Assembly (NCBI GenBank): GCA_041670165.1
Contig: JBAXZR010000009.1
Coordinates: forward strand, 1 to 43,458
Direction: 5' to 3'
DNA length: 43,458 nucleotides
Origin: JBAXZR01 sp041670165
Lineage (GTDB): Bacteria; Bacillota; Clostridia; Christensenellales; UBA1242
This document shows, piece by piece, positions 1 to 7,026 of the stretch. The notes under the pieces were generated by a model that was not told the DNA's origin, searched no databases, and saw only the letters and a list, made by a program, of their open reading frames with translations. The position numbers and the translations under genes were made by a program. Each line of letters opens with the position of its first letter. The first letter of the stretch is position 1.

Positions 1-48
1 CGGCTGTTAACCGATAGGTCGTAAGTTCGAACCTTACCTGGGGAGCCA
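1..48 (+). tRNA. tRNA-Asn (GTT), 3' part only
   Basis: The window opens inside a tRNA. The anticodon loop CTGTTAA gives anticodon GTT (Asn). The T arm GTAAG-TTCGAAC-CTTAC, the acceptor strand CTGGGGA, a G discriminator base (usual for tRNA-Asn) and an encoded CCA end follow. The 5' half lies outside the window. Confidence 0.93.
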
Positions 49-54
49 ATTAAA

Positions 55-85
55 GTCAAATACGAACAAGTATTTGGCTTTTTTT
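55..85 (+). terminator. Intrinsic terminator of the tRNA transcript
   Basis: A 9-bp stem (GTCAAATAC paired with GTATTTGGC, one G-U pair) with a 6-nt loop is followed by seven T. It starts seven bases after the tRNA CCA end. Confidence 0.85.
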
Positions 86-141
86 ATACTAAGAAAACTT
101 TGACTGTAAAAAACTTAAAAGCTCCCATGCCTTGTTTCTTA

Positions 142-672
142 TCAATTAAAATTAATGATTTTGGCGTTGTCTAGTATGAAATTGGAATAGTCGTTATCTT
201 TTGGCTTTCCATTAAAGTAAAAATGTGACATTCTTCCAACTCCGCTATGAGCAACGATTAAAACAGTTTTATTTTGTAACCTAGGCAAAATTTCATCGTA
301 AAAACTTTTTACTCTTTCAAACATTTGTGGGATTGATTCCATTTGGTATGGAATCTCATCATTAGCATTCCATCTTCTAAACTCACAAATTGAAGCGGGT
401 TTGCCTGTTATTTCGCCATAATCACGCTCTTTCAATCTGTCATCAAAAACAACATGTAAACTTTTGTGAAAAGCAAGCATTTCCTTAAGAGTCTGCCTTG
501 CTCTAAGAAGTGGAGAACAATAGCAAACATCAAATTTGATTTCTTTTAATTCTTTTGCAATTTCTTTTGCTTGATTAACTCCATTTTCGTTTAATGGGGT
601 TTCATTGTGTCCCGTTAAAATATTGCCGTTAGCATTGTCATTTGTTTGTCCATGCCTTACAAAATAAATCAT
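142..672 (-). CDS. Histidine phosphatase family protein (phosphoglycerate mutase-like)
   Basis: The protein is about 176 aa and belongs to the histidine phosphatase superfamily, which removes phosphate through a phospho-histidine intermediate. The N-terminal motif VRHGQT carries the nucleophilic His7, and a second catalytic His lies in AHSGVGRM near the C-terminus. The spacing and length fit small cobC/gpmB-like phosphatases. The substrate cannot be told from sequence. An upstream in-frame start at 717 adds 15 residues but has no ribosome binding site. The ATG at 672 follows AAAGGAAA at good spacing and puts the RHG motif at residues 6-8 as is usual, so I chose it. The gene stands alone between the tRNA and an unknown gene. 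Confidence 0.88.
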   Translation of the reverse strand: MIYFVRHGQTNDNANGNILTGHNETPLNENGVNQAKEIAKELKEIKFDVCYCSPLLRARQTLKEMLAFHKSLHVVFDDRLKERDYGEITGKPASICEFRRWNANDEIPYQMESIPQMFERVKSFYDEILPRLQNKTVLIVAHSGVGRMSHFYFNGKPKDNDYSNFILDNAKIINFN

Positions 673-862
673 ATCGTGTTTCCTTTTCCCAAAATTGAAG
701 CATTGTTTTCCGCCCATAAATAATTTTTGTTTTTTATTAATTTTATTTCTTAAGTTTCAATTATTATAATTTACAACTCTTTTATATTTAAAATATAAAT
801 GCTTTATTTTCTAATAAGTCAGTAAGTGACAAATTGTCATTTTGGTATGGATTTGCAGTTTG

Positions 863-1807
863 TTAGTCTTCGTATTCATCGAGGTCGTCGAGATTTGTGT
901 CTTTGTCTGAGAATAAGTCGTATAGGGCAAGGATTGCACTTGCACCCCATGCTTTGTTGTGAAGAAGATATTCACTTGTTAGCTTGTAACTTGAGTCGAG
1001 TTCGTAAAGCTTTTTTCTGCAATAATCAATTTTAAGTTGTGTGTATTCGCTTTGAGAAATTTGATTGGCATAAACAAATTGTCTTTCCGCCTTTGAGTAG
1101 CGAATGAGTGAGTTTGACACCGATGAAATAATGAATCTATCTGCAATTTTTAAAAGCTTTTCTCCTTCTTCAAACAAATCAGCCGAAATGGACTTATCTC
1201 TTTCTTTTTGGCAATCTTTTCCATTTTGACAGGCAAGGTTGAAATATGCTCCAGAGTATTTGTAATTTTTTTCTTTAAAAAATTCTTTACCTTTTTGATA
1301 AAAGTATTCACCAGCACATTCTTTGCTTTTGGAAACTTCACCTTTTCCGCCTAATTGTTTAAAAACATAAAAACAGAAATGTGCATCAATATAATTTTTA
1401 TCTTCATAAAATATCAAAGCCCGTTCCAAATATTTCTTTCTTATATCACAAAGATATTTTTCTAATTCTCTGTCATATGCCTTTGTGATTTCAATTTTTT
1501 GTCCTTCCATTAAAGTTTGGTCAGTGTATAGTTTTTTGTGAAAATCACTGGCTAATATAAAGTTCTTTGCTGTTTGTTTTGTTTTTAAAAGTTCTTTAAT
1601 TGACTTTAAAATTTCCAGCATCTTATTATATGTGAATAACAACTTTTGTTTTGTTTTATTTGTTTGTCTGTTTTTATATGAATGATAAAATTTACTAAAT
1701 GCTTTATCATACATTTCAAAAGAAAGCTCAACATTTTTTGTTTTTGCTTGTTTCAAAAATGCTTTTGCTTCTCTGTATTCTTTCAAGCTTTCAAAAAAAC
1801 CACCCAT
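863..1807 (-). CDS. Hypothetical helical protein, possibly TPR-like
   Basis: The protein is 314 aa, with no signal peptide or membrane segment. I do not recognise the family. It is Lys/Glu/Tyr rich and almost wholly alpha-helical. Spaced helix pairs such as ALIFYEDKNYIDAHFCF and GKEFFKEKNYKYSGAYFNLA resemble degenerate TPR or Sel1-type repeats, which would suggest a protein-binding scaffold. The C-terminus is acidic (DLDEYED). A GTG at 1813 is in frame, but the SD AAGGAA at 1814-1819 would touch it. The ATG at 1807 has correct 6-nt spacing and is preferred. It lies downstream of the DHH phosphoesterase gene on the same strand but appears to have its own promoter. Confidence 0.72.
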   Translation of the reverse strand: MGGFFESLKEYREAKAFLKQAKTKNVELSFEMYDKAFSKFYHSYKNRQTNKTKQKLLFTYNKMLEILKSIKELLKTKQTAKNFILASDFHKKLYTDQTLMEGQKIEITKAYDRELEKYLCDIRKKYLERALIFYEDKNYIDAHFCFYVFKQLGGKGEVSKSKECAGEYFYQKGKEFFKEKNYKYSGAYFNLACQNGKDCQKERDKSISADLFEEGEKLLKIADRFIISSVSNSLIRYSKAERQFVYANQISQSEYTQLKIDYCRKKLYELDSSYKLTSEYLLHNKAWGASAILALYDLFSDKDTNLDDLDEYED

Positions 1808-1830
1808 AACCACTTCCTTATAGAATAAGA

Positions 1831-1857
1831 ATTATCATTTTTTTGATGAAATGTCAA
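1831..1857 (-). promoter_or_regulatory. Putative promoter of the helical protein gene
   Basis: On the minus strand, TTGACA (1852-1857) and GATAAT (1831-1836) are separated by 15 bp, shorter than ideal. The SD follows about 11 nt after the -10 box. Confidence 0.4.
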
Positions 1858-1956
1858 TAAATCAACATTTGCTTTTAAATTTCAGCCAATAGATTTTGTT
1901 GTATTGTTTTATTTTTTTTGGTTATCCGATAAAAAATTTTCTAGTTAGATATAGAT

Positions 1957-2000
1957 GAAAAAAGAACAATCCGTTTTTACAAAAATTCGAAATTGTTCTT
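1957..2000 (-). terminator. Terminator overlapping the 3' end of the DHH gene
   Basis: Read on the minus strand, AAGAACAAT (1992-2000, inside the last codons of the DHH gene) pairs with ATTGTTCTT (1962-1970), followed by a T run. The 5' arm of the hairpin is therefore coding sequence. Confidence 0.65.
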
Positions 2001-2978
2001 TGTTGATCTTTTTGCTTTGTTTCCATTGATAGAAAGTTCTTTTTTTATTACTGTTAACAATGTTGGTTTCAAAAATTTGATATCTCCAGAATATTGAAAA
2101 GCTGCCATATTTTTGTGTCCGCCACCATTAAATGCGGTTGCAATGCTTGCTGCATTAACTTCGCCTTTTGTTCTTATTGAAACATAAAAAAAGTTTTTTT
2201 GTCTTTCAATTGTGATGATTGCAACTTCAACAGTGGAAATGCTTATTGCATTGCCAATGAACCCCATTGTATCCTCAAAATTTGCTTTTGAGCTTTTGAA
2301 ATTATTCAGAGTCAGGTTCATTGAACAAACACGATCTCTTAGTGCAAATTCCATACTCTTTAGTGCTTTTTCCATAAGCAAAATTTTGGCTTTTGAATTG
2401 TTTACAAAAAAGTATTGTTTAACCTTTTCGTAATTAAATTTTTTTCTTAAAAGTTGTCCAACAACAATATGCAAATGGTCATCTGCTTCTTGAGTGAAAC
2501 AATTTGTGTCAGTGATGATACCTGTGTATAAAAGCATTGCAACAAGATCGGATACTTCCGTTCCTTGGCTTTTAAAAAGTTCAAATAAAATTTCAGTTGT
2601 GCTTGCAGCATTGATGTCAATAATGTTTGTTTCTGCAAAAATTTTGCCACCAACATGGTGATCAATGGCAACCGTGTTTGGAGAACTTAAAAATGCACTT
2701 TCATTTTCTCCCAAACGAAAAGAGTTTGGACAGTCAAGACAAATTGCAAGATCAAATGTTTCAGGTTTTTCAATTTTTGAAAGTTTTACAAAAGGAGCAT
2801 AGAGTTTTCCAATTTCTCCTGCAATGCAAATTTTGCTTTTTTTGTTAAAAGTGGATTCAATCCATTTTTGAAGAGCTATGCACGAACAAACCGCGTCACC
2901 ATCAGGATTTATATGTGAAAAAATGCCAATACTTTGGCAATCTTTAATCAACGAAATAAAATTTTTATTTGCGCTCAT
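1977..2978 (-). CDS. nrnA: DHH/DHHA1 phosphoesterase, NrnA-like (nanoRNase / pAp phosphatase)
   Basis: The protein is 333 aa. Members of this family cut short oligoribonucleotides or cyclic-dinucleotide breakdown products to mononucleotides and dephosphorylate pAp, using two Mn ions. The N-terminal DHH domain shows SHINPDGDAVCS (His22, Asp26, Asp28), LDCP near residue 90 and the signature AIDHHVGG. The C-terminal DHHA1 domain shows the substrate-binding GGGHKNMAA near residue 285. The length matches the family. The start is unusual: a near-perfect promoter ends 8 nt before the ATG and there is no SD, so the mRNA is predicted to be leaderless. No other methionine lies near the N-terminus. It is divergent from the secreted paralog pair. 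Confidence 0.9.
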   Translation of the reverse strand: MSANKNFISLIKDCQSIGIFSHINPDGDAVCSCIALQKWIESTFNKKSKICIAGEIGKLYAPFVKLSKIEKPETFDLAICLDCPNSFRLGENESAFLSSPNTVAIDHHVGGKIFAETNIIDINAASTTEILFELFKSQGTEVSDLVAMLLYTGIITDTNCFTQEADDHLHIVVGQLLRKKFNYEKVKQYFFVNNSKAKILLMEKALKSMEFALRDRVCSMNLTLNNFKSSKANFEDTMGFIGNAISISTVEVAIITIERQKNFFYVSIRTKGEVNAASIATAFNGGGHKNMAAFQYSGDIKFLKPTLLTVIKKELSINGNKAKRSTKNNFEFL

Positions 2979-2986
2979 AACAGTTT

Positions 2987-3015
2987 ATTATATCACAATT
3001 TTTTGTCATTTTCAA
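2987..3015 (-). promoter_or_regulatory. Promoter of the nrnA-like gene (leaderless)
   Basis: Minus strand TTGAAA (3010-3015), 17-bp spacer, TATAAT (2987-2992). Transcription should begin 0-2 nt before the ATG at 2978. Confidence 0.8.
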
Positions 3016-3051
3016 CAAGAAGTAATTACAAAGATTCTTAAAGCCTCAATA

Positions 3052-3080
3052 TTGACATAAAAAATATTATACAATATACT
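3052..3080 (+). promoter_or_regulatory. Promoter of secreted paralog 1 (leaderless)
   Basis: TTGACA (3052-3057), 17-bp spacer, TATACT (3075-3080). The first ATG is 5 nt downstream and the second is 8 nt downstream. There is no SD. Confidence 0.8.
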
Positions 3081-3085
3081 ATAAT

Positions 3086-3967
3086 ATGATGAATAAAACA
3101 AAATTTGCAAATTTTTTGGCAATAAGCTTGGCATGTGTTTTTGTGCTATGCTTGTTTTCATCAGCATTTAGTAGCGAAGTTTATGGCGACACAACTTCAA
3201 CGGACACAGAGCAAACAGACATAACAAATGAAGAAACTGAAGATGTAACCGATCCAACAACAGTTATTTCTGTTGAAAAACCGCCCAAATTTGCATCTTC
3301 AATTTCAGCATGGAAATTTGCTGAAACAAAACTTTATGAGCTTTCACACTGGGAAAGCATAATTTCAAATCAAGATATTGATCCAGGAATTTCAATTGCT
3401 GGGCAAACTGTTAGAATTGTTAAAGTTTTTGATGGAAAACAAAATTGCAGTATGAGTTGCAGTACAATTCTTAAACCCGGAAAAATTTTTGGAATGGAAT
3501 TTTTTGAGTATACTGAAAACAAAAACGGAATTGTTTTACACAGAAAAACAACTGAGCAAACCTCTGATAGACAACCCGTTTGGTTTGATGATGGAGTAAC
3601 TTATTCTGAAAACGAATTTGCCATGCTTAATGGCTCTTTGCCACTTATGCCAAAGTTTATAATATCTACTTCAACAACAATAAATGGTTCAAGTAAGCCG
3701 ATTAATGATGGCTCAAAAATCACTTTTTCTCTTGTTTTAAAATCGTCTGCATGCATTAGTTACATAAAGCAATTACAAAACACTTCTTCTTCAACAACAA
3801 TTCCAGTTATTGAAGATGGTGGAATTAAGATAGATGTTGTTTTGGACGCCAAAAATGGCTATTTCAAATCAATTAAAATGACAGAGCGATTCTCTGTAAC
3901 AGTTAAAGGAGTAAATGCAACTATTACATCTGTTGGAACTGAAATTTTTTCTAAAATGAAACTATAA
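3086..3967 (+). CDS. Secreted protein of unknown function, tandem paralog 1
   Basis: The protein is 293 aa. The family is not recognised. It has an N-terminal signal peptide (MMNKTKFANF, then a hydrophobic core to about residue 28, with no lipobox Cys), a Thr/Asp/Glu-rich linker to about residue 65, and a mostly beta globular part starting at FASSISAWKFAETKL. It shares its whole plan with the next gene, including SAWK-AETKL, LSHWES, the STTINGSSKPINDGSKITFSL block and the C-terminal VDVVLDAKNGYF-like strand. It is probably released or retained at the cell surface. The start at 3086 aligns with the paralog's start (MMNKTK with VKNRTK). The closeness of the -10 box predicts a leaderless message. 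Confidence 0.78.
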   Translation: MMNKTKFANFLAISLACVFVLCLFSSAFSSEVYGDTTSTDTEQTDITNEETEDVTDPTTVISVEKPPKFASSISAWKFAETKLYELSHWESIISNQDIDPGISIAGQTVRIVKVFDGKQNCSMSCSTILKPGKIFGMEFFEYTENKNGIVLHRKTTEQTSDRQPVWFDDGVTYSENEFAMLNGSLPLMPKFIISTSTTINGSSKPINDGSKITFSLVLKSSACISYIKQLQNTSSSTTIPVIEDGGIKIDVVLDAKNGYFKSIKMTERFSVTVKGVNATITSVGTEIFSKMKL

Positions 3968-4066
3968 TAATTTAAAATTTAACAAAATTAAAAAACACTA
4001 TATTTTTTTAAAAATTTTATGTATTTTAAATTGTTTAGAACAATATTATTTATAATTAGACAAAAC

Positions 4067-4095
4067 TTGACAAAGGGACATGTGTTAGGTATAAT
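4067..4095 (+). promoter_or_regulatory. Promoter of secreted paralog 2 (leaderless, GTG start)
   Basis: TTGACA (4067-4072), 17-bp spacer, TATAAT (4090-4095), a full consensus. The GTG start codon lies 7 nt after the -10 box. Confidence 0.85.
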
Positions 4096-4102
4096 TTACC
4101 CA

Positions 4103-4996
4103 GTGAAAAATAGAACAAAAACAGCAAATATTTTGGCAATTTTACTTTCGTGTATTTTTACATTGTGCTTTTTTGCAACAATCTTTGAAAGCACTGTTTT
4201 TGGTGAAACAACAACTGATGAAGATAACCCAACAATTGAAGAGGGAGAAACAAACAATCCAGATCCATCAAATCCAGAAGTTGTTGTTACTCCTGAAAAC
4301 GAATTTCCTGCTCCACCAAAATTTGTTACAGCGGTTTCAGCATGGAAATATGCCGAAACAAAGCTCTTTGGACTTTCACATTGGGAGAGTTCAACAAATC
4401 AAGAATGCGTTTCAAATGTGCCTTTGTCTGGCATGAGTATAAAATCAAAAAAATCTTGGAGTGGTGAAAAAAATTGTTGGTCAACATATAGTGCAACTCT
4501 TCTTGCAGGAAAAACTTTTGGTTCAAGCTCATTTACTCGTGTTGAAATGATTGACGGGGTTATTTGGAAAAGAGAAACAAAAAATCAAACAGACGATCGT
4601 GAACCAATTTGGACAGATGAAGCTTATGTTTATCCAACAGAAGAATTTCTTAGAAATGTCGGCACAATGCCTTTAGCTCCATGCTTCAATATTACTTCTT
4701 CAACAACACTTAATGGAACAAGCAGACCACTTAATGATGGCTCAAAAATCACTTTTTCTCTTGAACTTAAATCTTCAGCTCTTGAAAAATATATAACTCA
4801 AATTAAAGATGCAACAAAATCATCAACTGACCCAGTTTTCGGTGACGGAGCAATTAGACTTGATGTTGTTTTAAATGCAAAAACTGGTTATTTCATTTCA
4901 ATTAAAACAACTGAAACTTACAAAATATCGCTTCTTGGAATTTCTGCAGTGGTAAGTGCAACAGGAAAAGAAATTTTTTCAAACTTTGTTAAATGA
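4103..4996 (+). CDS. Secreted protein of unknown function, tandem paralog 2
   Basis: The protein is 297 aa with the GTG start. It has the same architecture as the preceding gene: signal peptide (KNRTKTANILAILLS and on), acidic Thr/Pro linker, then a globular domain with VSAWKYAETKLFGLSHWES and SRPLNDGSKITFSLELKSSA. An in-frame ATG at 4019 would add 28 residues, but it lies upstream of a perfect TTGACA-17-TATAAT promoter and ruins the alignment with the paralog. The GTG at 4103 aligns exactly and is preferred. The two genes look like a tandem duplication in which each copy kept or gained its own leaderless promoter. A dispersed repeat begins at the stop codon and probably ends the transcript. 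The function is unknown. Confidence 0.78.
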   Translation: MKNRTKTANILAILLSCIFTLCFFATIFESTVFGETTTDEDNPTIEEGETNNPDPSNPEVVVTPENEFPAPPKFVTAVSAWKYAETKLFGLSHWESSTNQECVSNVPLSGMSIKSKKSWSGEKNCWSTYSATLLAGKTFGSSSFTRVEMIDGVIWKRETKNQTDDREPIWTDEAYVYPTEEFLRNVGTMPLAPCFNITSSTTLNGTSRPLNDGSKITFSLELKSSALEKYITQIKDATKSSTDPVFGDGAIRLDVVLNAKTGYFISIKTTETYKISLLGISAVVSATGKEIFSNFVK

Positions 4997-5240
4997 TTGG
5001 GTAACACAAAAAAAATGGCGGGTACGCAAACTTAGGTTTGCTAACTCGCTTTTTTTGTTTTTCTCTTTAGCTCAAACTCATTTAATAGTGTTCGTTCAAA
5101 ACAATAAAGGTTGAACTAAATTCAGCCTATTTTTTTGAACTCCGTTATTAATAGTGATTAGTGAATAGTGAAAAGTGTTGAGTTAAGGTAAAATTTGTAA
5201 CTAATGAATTTAGATAGTTTTACTGGGGTGGCATCAAAAA
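4997..5240 (+). repeat. Dispersed structured repeat, copy 1
   Basis: The copy begins directly after the stop codon of paralog 2. In order it has TTGGGTAACAC-A-rich (poor copy of TTGGGGTGACACC), hairpin 1 (GCGGGTACGCAAA 5018-5030 with TTTGCTAACTCGC 5037-5049, then T7), a CT-rich linker, hairpin 2 (5090-5140) with the inner stem-loop GGTTGAA-CTAAA-TTCAGCC, then the heptads ATAGTGA-TTAGTGA-ATAGTGA and a second boundary motif CTGGGGTGGCATC. It is homologous to 6802-7026, 28003-28175 and 41551-41700. It probably acts as the transcription terminator. The remaining 5241-5442 shows no gene. Confidence 0.85.
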
Positions 5241-5442
5241 TTTTAATTTGCAAGCGGGAATTTATGAAAATTTTTATCCAAAGTTGGGCAAACTTTTTTA
5301 ATCAAAACCAATTAGTAAATTTAATATATCATTAAGCGAACAAGCTAGTAAAAACCAAACTTATAAATGTTTGCATGCTTCTTGACTTTTTGATTTGAAT
5401 ATATCAAAATGGTTTTTACAAAATAAGTTTGTAAGGGGAAAA

Positions 5443-6636
5443 ATGAAAATCAAAAAAAATCTTTCCGTGATTGTTGTTTGTGCTTTATTTTTGGCATTGT
5501 CTTTTTTGGGCAATATAAAAATTTCATCTTTTGCTGAGCAAGTTGAAATTATGCCTAGCGATCAAAATTTGATTGATGCAATTAGTGAAGCTAGTGGTGG
5601 CTTTAATGCTGAAGATCCAAGAGTTGTTGACAATTTAGAAGTTCTTGATTTGTCAAACAAAAATATTGATTCAATCTTGAATTTAAACTACTGGACTTTT
5701 ACAGCTTTAAAAACCTTGAACCTTTCTTCAAATCACATTTCTTCAGTTTTACCAGTTTATTTTTCCACAATGCCAAATTTGATTGAACTTAACATTTCTA
5801 ACAACAAAATGTCATCGTTCAATTTGTCTGGACTTACTCTCAAAACTCTTTATGCTGAAGATAACATGCTTACTTCAGTAAATTTGAATTGTTTTTCTGA
5901 TGAAGCAAACACGGTTGCAAACTTGTGTTCCAACAGAATCACAAGCATTGAAAATGTAACAAATTCAAGCAACATAAATCTTCCAACTGTTTGGCTTGCT
6001 TGCAATGAAATAACAATTGATACAGAAATTGTTCCAACCAATTTTGAACTTGTTTCGCAAGGGGCAAAAGAGGGTAAAAAGTTTGTTACCAGTGGAAGCA
6101 TTGAAATTTTTGAAAGTTTAACTTTTCCAAATTTAAAAGTTCAATATGGTGAAACAATTTTGTCTTTGGGAATAAACAATTTTTCATATGGTCCATTCAA
6201 CATTGATTTCTATGATGGCGACACACTTATTAATAGCAATTACTTAAAAGGTTTTTCGTTTTCAGTTATACCAGTTCCCGCAACAATTAAATATGTTATA
6301 AACAATTTGGAAGTTTCTTATGAAAGTGTGTTTACATCAAATGTCAAGCTTGTTTTTGAAACATCCGTTCCTGACGCCACTATCTTTTTTAAACTTGGTT
6401 CAGGAGCATGGGTTCAAGGGACTGAATTCACTTTGAACAGAACTGGAAATTTCAACATAACAACTGAGATTAGAATAAATAATGTTGCAAGCGAAACTTT
6501 TAGCACAATGGTAAGTATAAAAAAAGTGCCTACTTTTTGGTTTTTCTTAGGATTTTTGCTTTTTATGATAATCCTTTTTGTCTTGTTCTTTGGTTTTTAT
6601 TATTACACTCGTTCAAAAAAATGGCGAAACAAATAA
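5443..6636 (+). CDS. Leucine-rich repeat surface protein with C-terminal membrane anchor
   Basis: The protein is 397 aa. It has a signal peptide (MKIKKNLSVIVVC to SSFAEQ), then leucine-rich repeats over about residues 60-150 (LEVLDLSNKNI, LKTLNLSSNHI, LIELNISNNKM, LKTLYAEDNML), then beta-rich Ig-like sequence, then a transmembrane helix near residues 366-388 (FWFFLGFLLFMIILF) with a basic tail (RSKKWRNK). It is probably displayed on the cell surface and may bind proteins or glycans. An upstream start at 5395 adds 16 residues and lacks an SD. The ATG at 5443 follows AAGGGGAAAA. Oppositely oriented copies of the dispersed repeat flank the gene. Confidence 0.82.
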   Translation: MKIKKNLSVIVVCALFLALSFLGNIKISSFAEQVEIMPSDQNLIDAISEASGGFNAEDPRVVDNLEVLDLSNKNIDSILNLNYWTFTALKTLNLSSNHISSVLPVYFSTMPNLIELNISNNKMSSFNLSGLTLKTLYAEDNMLTSVNLNCFSDEANTVANLCSNRITSIENVTNSSNINLPTVWLACNEITIDTEIVPTNFELVSQGAKEGKKFVTSGSIEIFESLTFPNLKVQYGETILSLGINNFSYGPFNIDFYDGDTLINSNYLKGFSFSVIPVPATIKYVINNLEVSYESVFTSNVKLVFETSVPDATIFFKLGSGAWVQGTEFTLNRTGNFNITTEIRINNVASETFSTMVSIKKVPTFWFFLGFLLFMIILFVLFFGFYYYTRSKKWRNK

Positions 6637-6767
6637 TATTTTTTCTTCTAATATAAATTCTGCAAATAATCTTATTGAATAATTTTAAGTTGAACACAAA
6701 TATAAAAATATTTGATATTTTAAAATAATATTTTTTAATAGCATAAGATTAGTATTTATATATTATT

Positions 6768-6801
6768 AAAAAAATAGTCTTAATGTAAAAGACTATTTTT
6801 T
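6768..6801. terminator. Bidirectional terminator between the LRR gene and the repeat/alaS
   Basis: AAAATAGTCTT and AAGACTATTTT form a 10-11 bp stem with a 6-nt loop, flanked by an A run on the left and a T run on the right, so it can act on both strands. Confidence 0.75.
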
Positions 6802-7026
6802 ATGCTACCCCAACTTTCAAATTTTACCTTAACTCATCACTTTTCACTATTCACTAATCACTATTAAAATATGGAGTTCAAAAAAATCTGCACGAATTTA
6901 GTTCGAGCAAAAGATTTTTTAAACGAACCCCTTAATAGGAAGGGGAGCTGGGAGGGAAAACAAAAAAAAGCGAGTTAGCAAAATTTCATTTTGCGTACCC
7001 GCGTCATTTTTTTGGTGTCACCCCAA
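6802..7026 (-). repeat. Dispersed structured repeat, copy 2
   Basis: Read on the minus strand it starts 0-2 nt after the alaS stop codon: TTGGGGTGACACC, hairpin 1 (GCGGGTACGCAAAAT/ATTTTGCTAACTCGC, T8), linker, hairpin 2 with inner stem GCTCGAA-CTAAA-TTCGTGC, heptads, and a closing TTGGGGTAGCAT. The heptad tail matches copy 1 over about 48 nt with one mismatch. The orientation is opposite to copy 1, 1.6 kb away. Confidence 0.85.

Noticed and set aside
826..1035. Plus-strand open frame of 69 codons opposite the helical protein gene
   Set aside because: Antisense to a longer convincing gene, with no SD, no promoter and unlikely composition. Many similar antisense frames (for example opposite dnaA, ftsH and alaS) were dropped for the same reason.
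5146..5180. CRISPR or microsatellite interpretation of the ATAGTGA heptads
   Set aside because: Only about four short units without spacers. They are part of the dispersed repeat, and no cas gene is present.
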